Shown here one piece after another: positions 59,566-64,000 of a stretch of DNA of 64,000 nt. The notes under the pieces were generated by a model that saw nothing but the letters and a program-made list of their open reading frames with translations, searched no databases and had not been told where the DNA came from. How positions within the stretch are numbered: position 1 is the first letter of the stretch; each line of letters opens with the position of its first letter. Source of the DNA: Faecalibacterium sp. I3-3-89 (GTDB taxonomy: Bacteria > Bacillota > Clostridia > Oscillospirales > Ruminococcaceae); the NCBI RefSeq assembly GCF_023347275.1, contig NZ_CP094468.1, positions 434,001 to 498,000 on the forward strand. Direction: 5' to 3'. A program made the translations under genes and the position numbers.

Positions 59566-59869
59566 AAATAAAAACCGCTCCTGTCCCAAAACACATTGCG
59601 TGAATTGGGACAAGAGCGGATAAAATACTCCTGCGGTGCCACCCAATCTTGACAGGAATGACCCTGCCCACTCGTGATATGCCAACACATACCGGCTTTG
59701 TTCACGGAGACGCTCTCCGTCGCCCCTACTGCGCATAAAAATGCGGTTCGGTTTGCCCTCAAAAGCCCATTCTCATCCGCGCCCACACTGCCCGGTCTCA
59801 GCTGCCCCGGTGCTCTCTGTACTGGTGAGTTTTGCGGTGATACTTATGCTTTCTCACTGGTTTGGTGGG
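59566..59869 (-). promoter_or_regulatory. T-box riboswitch, tryptophan specifier
   Basis: On the minus strand an AGAGAGC-containing stem I is followed by the specifier region GAATGGGCTTTTGAG, with TGG at 59769-59767. Then come the T-box loop GGGTGGCACCGCAGGAG (59644-59628) and a terminator stem of 15 bp (59619-59575) with a T run. Uncharged tRNA-Trp should allow readthrough into the TrpB2 gene. Confidence 0.93.
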
Positions 59870-59898
59870 ATTTTATCACCTCACGAAAGTGAAGTCAA
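59870..59898 (-). promoter_or_regulatory. Promoter of the T-box/TrpB2 transcript
   Basis: Minus-strand TTGACT (59898-59893), 17 bases, TAAAAT (59875-59870). Confidence 0.75.
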
Positions 59899-60118
59899 TA
59901 CCTTTTCTGAAAAAATTTTGAGAGGCGGAAAGCGAAGTCGTACTACTACCTGAAACCTGTGCAAGGGGGATGAACACCAGCCGCCCCGGGGGGCTGTACA
60001 CCACTCCGGGAGAGCAGCTGTAGAACAGAAAGAGGGCCGCCGCGGCTGCTGCCAGAAGGAGCAGAAGCCCCCGATGATGGAACGATAGAACACGATGCCC
60101 GGGCCGCTGACGCCGCAT
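59876..60118 (-). CDS. Possible small membrane protein
   Basis: An 80-codon minus-strand frame starts at ATG 60118 behind a strong GGGAGGGG site. It has a hydrophobic segment (GLLLLLAAAAAALFLFYSC) near residues 17-36. It is basic at the N-terminus and would be a single-pass protein. Its end overlaps the TrpB2 promoter, which weakens the case. It is not a recognised family. Confidence 0.4.
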   Translation of the reverse strand: MRRQRPGHRVLSFHHRGLLLLLAAAAAALFLFYSCSPGVVYSPPGRLVFIPLAQVSGSSTTSLSASQNFFRKGIDFTFVR

Positions 60119-60178
60119 ACAAGACCCCTCCCTTTCTCGTTTGGCCCATCCTATGCCCGCTGGAGCGGCGGTGTGCGA

Positions 60179-60207
60179 TTGTGCCGGGACGAAGAGTGTG
60201 GTACACT
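60179..60207 (+). promoter_or_regulatory. Promoter of rnz-cca
   Basis: TTGTGC (60179-60184), 17 bases, TACACT (60202-60207), 36 bases before the rnz start. Confidence 0.6.
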
Positions 60208-60242
60208 ATAGCCATCAAGATTTTTGTGATACGGAGAGACTT

Positions 60243-61178
60243 ATGCTGACCATTACACTGCTGGGCACGGCGGCCACCATGCCCCTGCCCGACCGCGCAC
60301 TTACGGCGGCGGTGGCCGAATGCGGGGGGCACAGCCTTTTGCTCGACTGCGGCGAGGGCACCCAGACCGCCGCCCGCCGGGCCGGGGTCAACCTGATGAA
60401 GCTGGACGCCATCTGCCTGACCCACTACCACGGCGACCACATCTTCGGCCTGCCGGGGCTTCTGCAGACGCTGGGCTGTCAGGGCCGTACCCGCCCGCTG
60501 GCGCTGTACGGCCCGAAAGGCCTCGGCGAGGTCTGGGCCGCGCTGCGGGTGCTGACCGGGCCGCTGCCCTATCCGGTCTGCCCCGAGGTGCTGGACGCCC
60601 CGGCGGCGCTCCGGGCGCGCTTCGGCGGCTGGCCGCAGGGGGCAAAGCTGACGCCTGTCCCCACCCGCCACCGGGTCACGAGTCAGGGCTACCGCCTCGA
60701 TCTGCCCCGGGCCGGGCGCTTTTCGCCCGAGAAGGCCCGGGCGCTGGGGGTGCCGGTGCAGCAGTGGAAGATGCTTCAGCAGGGCCAGAGCGTTGCGCTG
60801 GCCGACGGCAGCAGAGCGGCGCCGGAATCGGTCCTCGGCCCGGCTCGGCAGGGTCTGAGCTTCCTCTTTTCGGGGGACACGGCTCCCTGCGCCGCACTGG
60901 AGCAGGCTGCAGCGGGGGTGGACCTTCTGCTCTGCGACGCCACCTACGCCCTGCCCGAGCAGGCTGCACAGGCGAAGCAGTACGGCCACAGCACCTTCGG
61001 CCAGAGTGCGGCCCTCGCTGCAAAGGCCGGTGCAAAACGGCTCTGGCTCGTCCACTATTCGCCCATGATCACCGACCCGGAGGAGGAGCTTGCGCAGGCC
61101 CAGAGCCTCTTCCCGGCGGCGGAGTGCGGCTTCGACGGCAAGAGCATTGCGCTTCAGTATGAGGAGGAAGGCGAATGA
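60243..61178 (+). CDS. rnz: Ribonuclease Z (tRNA 3' processing endonuclease)
   Basis: This 311-residue MBL-fold nuclease has the zinc motif HYHGDH at residues 61-66, LFSGDTAPC and a late HYSPM histidine. It starts directly at LTITLLGTAATMPLP, the normal N-terminus for the family. It trims tRNA 3' trailers. Its stop overlaps the start of the CCA-adding enzyme gene by four bases, so the two tRNA 3' end functions are coupled. Confidence 0.93.
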   Translation: MLTITLLGTAATMPLPDRALTAAVAECGGHSLLLDCGEGTQTAARRAGVNLMKLDAICLTHYHGDHIFGLPGLLQTLGCQGRTRPLALYGPKGLGEVWAALRVLTGPLPYPVCPEVLDAPAALRARFGGWPQGAKLTPVPTRHRVTSQGYRLDLPRAGRFSPEKARALGVPVQQWKMLQQGQSVALADGSRAAPESVLGPARQGLSFLFSGDTAPCAALEQAAAGVDLLLCDATYALPEQAAQAKQYGHSTFGQSAALAAKAGAKRLWLVHYSPMITDPEEELAQAQSLFPAAECGFDGKSIALQYEEEGE

Positions 61179-62404
61179 ACATCGTTCTGGAACCCGGTGC
61201 CGCCGCCCTTCTGGATGAGCTGCACCGGGCAGGCTTTGGGGCCTACGTCGTGGGCGGCTGTGTCCGGGACAGCCTGCTGGGCCTTGCGCCCCACGACTGG
61301 GATCTCTGCACCGCTGCCTGCCCCGGGCAGGTGATGGAGCTGTTCGGAGAAGACCGGTGCATCCCCACCGGCTTGCAGCACGGCACCGTCACCGTCAAGC
61401 GGGATGGAAAGCTGTATGAGATCACCACCTTTCGCACCGAGGGCCGCTATTCCGATGGCCGCCACCCCGACAGTGTGGCCTTTGTGCCCGACCTCCGGGA
61501 GGATCTGGCCCGGCGGGACTTCACCATCAACGCGATGGCCTACAGCGCCGAGGAGGGCTTGTGCGACCCCTTCGGCGGGCGGGAAGACCTTGCCCGGGGC
61601 GTGGTGCGGGCGGTCGGTGAGCCGCTGCGCCGCTTCGGGGAGGACGCCCTGCGCATCCTGCGGCTCTACCGCTTTGCGGCCCGGTTCGGCTTTGCCATCG
61701 ACGAAGCCACCGAGGCGGCGGCAAAGCAGCTGGCTTCCCACCTCGACTGTGTATCGGCAGAGCGCATCGAGGAGGAACTGAACAAGCTTCTGGCCGCACC
61801 ACAGCCGGGGGCATACCTTGAGCCGGAGGTGCTGGCCTTCGTCCTGCCCGAGCTGCCGCCGGAGGAACTGACAAAAGCCCGGAGGCGGATCGATGCTCTT
61901 CCGGCGGGGACGGAGCAGGTGTCTGCCCGCTGGGCGGCGCTGCTGCTGCCGCTGGGTGAGACGGGGGCGAGGAAAGCGCTCAAGCGCCTGAAGTGCTCGA
62001 ACGCCAGGATAGACGGAGCGGCGGCTCTGGTGCGTGAGTGTGGAGAGAAAACTCCCGACGCTCTGGACAAATGTGATCTGTGCTTGCAAGCCAAACGTCT
62101 GCTGGGAAAATATGACCTCCATACCGTGCGGCAGCTGACGGCCCTCTGGACGGCCCTTGCGCCGGAAGAAAAAGCGTCGTTCGATGCCCTGCGGGCCGAG
62201 GCCGAAGCGCTGACGGCGCAGGGGGCCTGCTGCCGCATCTCCCAGCTGGCCGTGAATGGCCGCGACCTGATGGCGGCGGGCGCTGCGCCCGGGCCGGGCC
62301 TGCGGCGGGTGCTGGAAGCCCTGCTGGAGGAGGTCATCACGGGCCGCCTGCCCAACGAAAAGACGGAGCTTCTGGCCTTCGCGGCCGGATTTTCTGCGTC
62401 TTGA
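61175..62404 (+). CDS. cca: CCA-adding tRNA nucleotidyltransferase
   Basis: This 409-residue class II nucleotidyltransferase has the G-rich loop YVVGGCVRDSLLG at residues 24-36 and the catalytic acid pair in HDWDL (D41, D43), then RRDFTINAMAYS and the RILRLYRFAARFGF motif. It adds or repairs the CCA end of tRNAs. It is coupled to rnz, which creates its substrate. Confidence 0.95.
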   Translation: MNIVLEPGAAALLDELHRAGFGAYVVGGCVRDSLLGLAPHDWDLCTAACPGQVMELFGEDRCIPTGLQHGTVTVKRDGKLYEITTFRTEGRYSDGRHPDSVAFVPDLREDLARRDFTINAMAYSAEEGLCDPFGGREDLARGVVRAVGEPLRRFGEDALRILRLYRFAARFGFAIDEATEAAAKQLASHLDCVSAERIEEELNKLLAAPQPGAYLEPEVLAFVLPELPPEELTKARRRIDALPAGTEQVSARWAALLLPLGETGARKALKRLKCSNARIDGAAALVRECGEKTPDALDKCDLCLQAKRLLGKYDLHTVRQLTALWTALAPEEKASFDALRAEAEALTAQGACCRISQLAVNGRDLMAAGAAPGPGLRRVLEALLEEVITGRLPNEKTELLAFAAGFSAS

Positions 62405-62429
62405 CAAGAGAAAGAAGCTGCGGTAGTAT
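62401..62429 (+). promoter_or_regulatory. Possible promoter of mnmA
   Basis: TTGACA (62401-62406), 17 bases, TAGTAT (62424-62429). The -35 box contains the cca stop codon. Confidence 0.45.
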
Positions 62430-62471
62430 ATATCTACTGTTTTAGTGTGTTATAACAAAAAGAGGAACAGA

Positions 62472-63581
62472 ATGACAGAAACACAGAACACTTCCCGCCG
62501 CCCCGGTGCCCTCATCGCCATGAGCGGCGGTGTGGATAGCTCGGTGGCGGCATGGCTCATGCAGCGGGACGGCTTCGACTGCACCGGCATCACCATGCGC
62601 CTCACCCGCAACGAGGCCGTGGACACCGAGGGGCTGCACACCTGCTGCTCCGAGCGGGACATCGAGGACGCCGCCGAGGTGGCCTATGCGATGGACATCC
62701 CCTACGAAGTGCTGGACTTCACCGCCGATTTTCAGGAGAAGATCATCGACAAGTTCATCCGGGTCTACGAGGCCGGCGGCACGCCCAATCCCTGCATCGA
62801 CTGCAACAAGTATATGAAGTTCGACCACCTGCTCCGCTGGGCCGAGGCCCACGGGCTGGACTATGTGGTCACGGGCCACTACGCCCGGGTGGAGCAGGAC
62901 GAGGCCACCGGCCGCTGGCTGCTGAAAAAGGGGCTGGACGAGGGCAAGGACCAGAGCTATGTGCTCTACAACCTCACGCAGGCGCAGCTGGCTCACGTCC
63001 GTCTGCCGCTGGGCAGGCTGCACAAGAGCGAGGTGCGCGCCATCGCCGAGGAGCAGGGATTCGTCAACGCCCGCAAGCACGACAGTCAGGACATCTGCTT
63101 CGTGCCCGATGGCGACTACGCCCGCTTTATGGAGGACTTCACCGGCAAACACTATCCGGCGGGCGATTTCCTCGACGTCAGCGGAAAAAAGGTGGGCACC
63201 CACAGCGGCGCGGTGCGGTACACCATCGGCCAGCGGAAGGGGCTGGGCCTTGCCATGGGCGCGCCGGTCTACGTCTGCGCCAAGGATATGCAGGCCAACA
63301 CCGTCACCGTCGGCCCGGAGGCGGAGCTGTTCGATACCATCGTCTACGCCGACGAGGTGAACTGGATCGCCATCCCGGAGCTGAAAGGCCCCCTGCGGGT
63401 GACGGCCCGCACCCGCTACCATCAGGTCGAGCAGCCCGCCACCGTCTACCCGGCGGGGCCGGACGGCTTCCGGCTGGAATTTGACCAGCCCCAGCGTGCC
63501 CCCACCCCCGGGCAGGCCGTTGTGCTGTATCAGGGGGATACCGTCCTCGGCGGAGGGACGATCATGAGAGTGGAAAAGTAA
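62472..63581 (+). CDS. mnmA: tRNA-specific 2-thiouridylase MnmA
   Basis: This 369-residue enzyme thiolates U34 in Lys, Glu and Gln tRNAs. The ATP pyrophosphatase loop SGGVDSS is at residues 18-24. The two catalytic cysteines lie in NPCIDCNKYMKF and DSQDICFV. ATG 62472 with AGAGGAA is preferred to a GTG at 62445. It follows rnz-cca closely, adding to a tRNA-maturation cluster. Confidence 0.96.
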   Translation: MTETQNTSRRPGALIAMSGGVDSSVAAWLMQRDGFDCTGITMRLTRNEAVDTEGLHTCCSERDIEDAAEVAYAMDIPYEVLDFTADFQEKIIDKFIRVYEAGGTPNPCIDCNKYMKFDHLLRWAEAHGLDYVVTGHYARVEQDEATGRWLLKKGLDEGKDQSYVLYNLTQAQLAHVRLPLGRLHKSEVRAIAEEQGFVNARKHDSQDICFVPDGDYARFMEDFTGKHYPAGDFLDVSGKKVGTHSGAVRYTIGQRKGLGLAMGAPVYVCAKDMQANTVTVGPEAELFDTIVYADEVNWIAIPELKGPLRVTARTRYHQVEQPATVYPAGPDGFRLEFDQPQRAPTPGQAVVLYQGDTVLGGGTIMRVEK

Positions 63582-63592
63582 GGAGAAACAAT

Positions 63593-64000
63593 ATGCAAGA
63601 CCAGTATTCCCGCACCCAGATGCTGCTGGGCGCGGAGGCAATGACCAAACTGCACAACTCCCGTGTGGCCGTATTCGGCGTAGGCGGCGTGGGCGGCTAT
63701 ACCGTGGAGGCGCTGGCCCGCAGCGGCGTGGGTGCCCTCGACCTCATCGACGACGACAAGGTCTGTCTGACCAACCTGAACCGCCAGATCATCGCCACCC
63801 GCAAGACCGTGGGCAAATATAAGGTGGATGTGGCGGAAGAGCGGGTCCACGACATCGACCCCGACATCAAGGTCACGACCTACAAGACCTTCTTCGGCCC
63901 CGAGACGCAGGACAGCTTCGACTTTACCCAGTTCGACTACGTTGTGGACGCCATCGACACTGTCACCGGCAAGCTCGCTCTGGTCATGAAGTGCAAGGAG
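63593..64000 (+). CDS. tcdA: ThiF/TcdA-family E1-like enzyme, 3' end outside the window
   Basis: The first 136 codons are visible. They begin MQDQYSRTQMLLGAEAMTKL and carry the Rossmann loop VFGVGGVGGYTVEALARSGVG, then LDLIDDDKVCLTNLNRQI. This matches tRNA threonylcarbamoyladenosine dehydratase, which cyclizes t6A37. AAGGAG lies ahead of the ATG, 11 bases after mnmA. The frame is open to the window edge, so the C-terminus is missing. Confidence 0.88.
   Translation, partial: MQDQYSRTQMLLGAEAMTKLHNSRVAVFGVGGVGGYTVEALARSGVGALDLIDDDKVCLTNLNRQIIATRKTVGKYKVDVAEERVHDIDPDIKVTTYKTFFGPETQDSFDFTQFDYVVDAIDTVTGKLALVMKCKE

Overview
The window is a GC-rich (roughly 60 percent by eye) chromosomal segment of a low-GC-lineage anaerobe. 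Rex, a SpoIIIE-type FtsK, TepA, XpaC-TelA, a T-box, an FMN riboswitch and many Clostridia-style genes suggest an Oscillospiraceae member close to Faecalibacterium. That taxon call is inference from gene content and style, not from a marker gene.

Layout. 1-10.5 kb: a partial tRNA, glnS, a small FMN-binding lipoprotein-like protein, an LRR/VWA/MoxR three-gene operon, initiator tRNA-Met, an ECF sigma factor with a DUF4349 partner, and argF with a small unknown gene. 10.8-15.9 kb: dCMP deaminase, an EF-G-like GTPase, greA and lysS. 15.8-26.25 kb: an integrative mobilizable element inserted exactly at the 3' end of lysS. It is bounded by 30-bp direct repeats, and the native lysS terminator now lies beyond the right repeat. 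It carries a complete riboflavin operon (ribD-ribE-ribBA-ribH) behind an FMN riboswitch, with a winged-helix regulator and a low-molecular-weight phosphatase at the operon tail, then a primase/helicase, a structured oriT-like region, a MobV-type relaxase, Xis and a Tn916-type integrase. 26.4-29.4 kb: a fragment of a TRAP permease gene and an AT-rich pair, an alpha-1,2-fucosyltransferase and a flippase. 29.5-36.7 kb: a pectin/rhamnogalacturonan locus (GH105, GH28, AraC regulator, sugar ABC transporter). 37-46.7 kb: tdk, rex, tepA, ftsK/spoIIIE, a YgiQ radical SAM protein, a secreted MBL-fold lipoprotein and a DUF975 membrane protein. 46.8-55 kb: a Tat-exported GH28 pectinase with SLH-like repeats, an xpaC-telA-lemA-TPM envelope cluster, a hypoxanthine-DNA glycosylase and a Cof-type phosphatase. 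55-64 kb: a metal/arsenical permease, an O-acetylhomoserine sulfhydrylase with a leader peptide and attenuator, a tryptophan T-box with TrpB2, rnz-cca, mnmA and a partial tcdA.

The genes group into clear jobs: tRNA charging and maturation (glnS, lysS, rnz, cca, mnmA, tcdA), pectin breakdown and import, redox and flavin physiology (rex, rib operon, FMN-binding protein) and envelope stress. The most notable structure is the riboflavin pathway carried as cargo on a lysS-site mobile element. The second is an intergenic repeat present three times, whose outer stem changes sequence but keeps pairing. Promoter calls are visual matches to the sigma-70 consensus.
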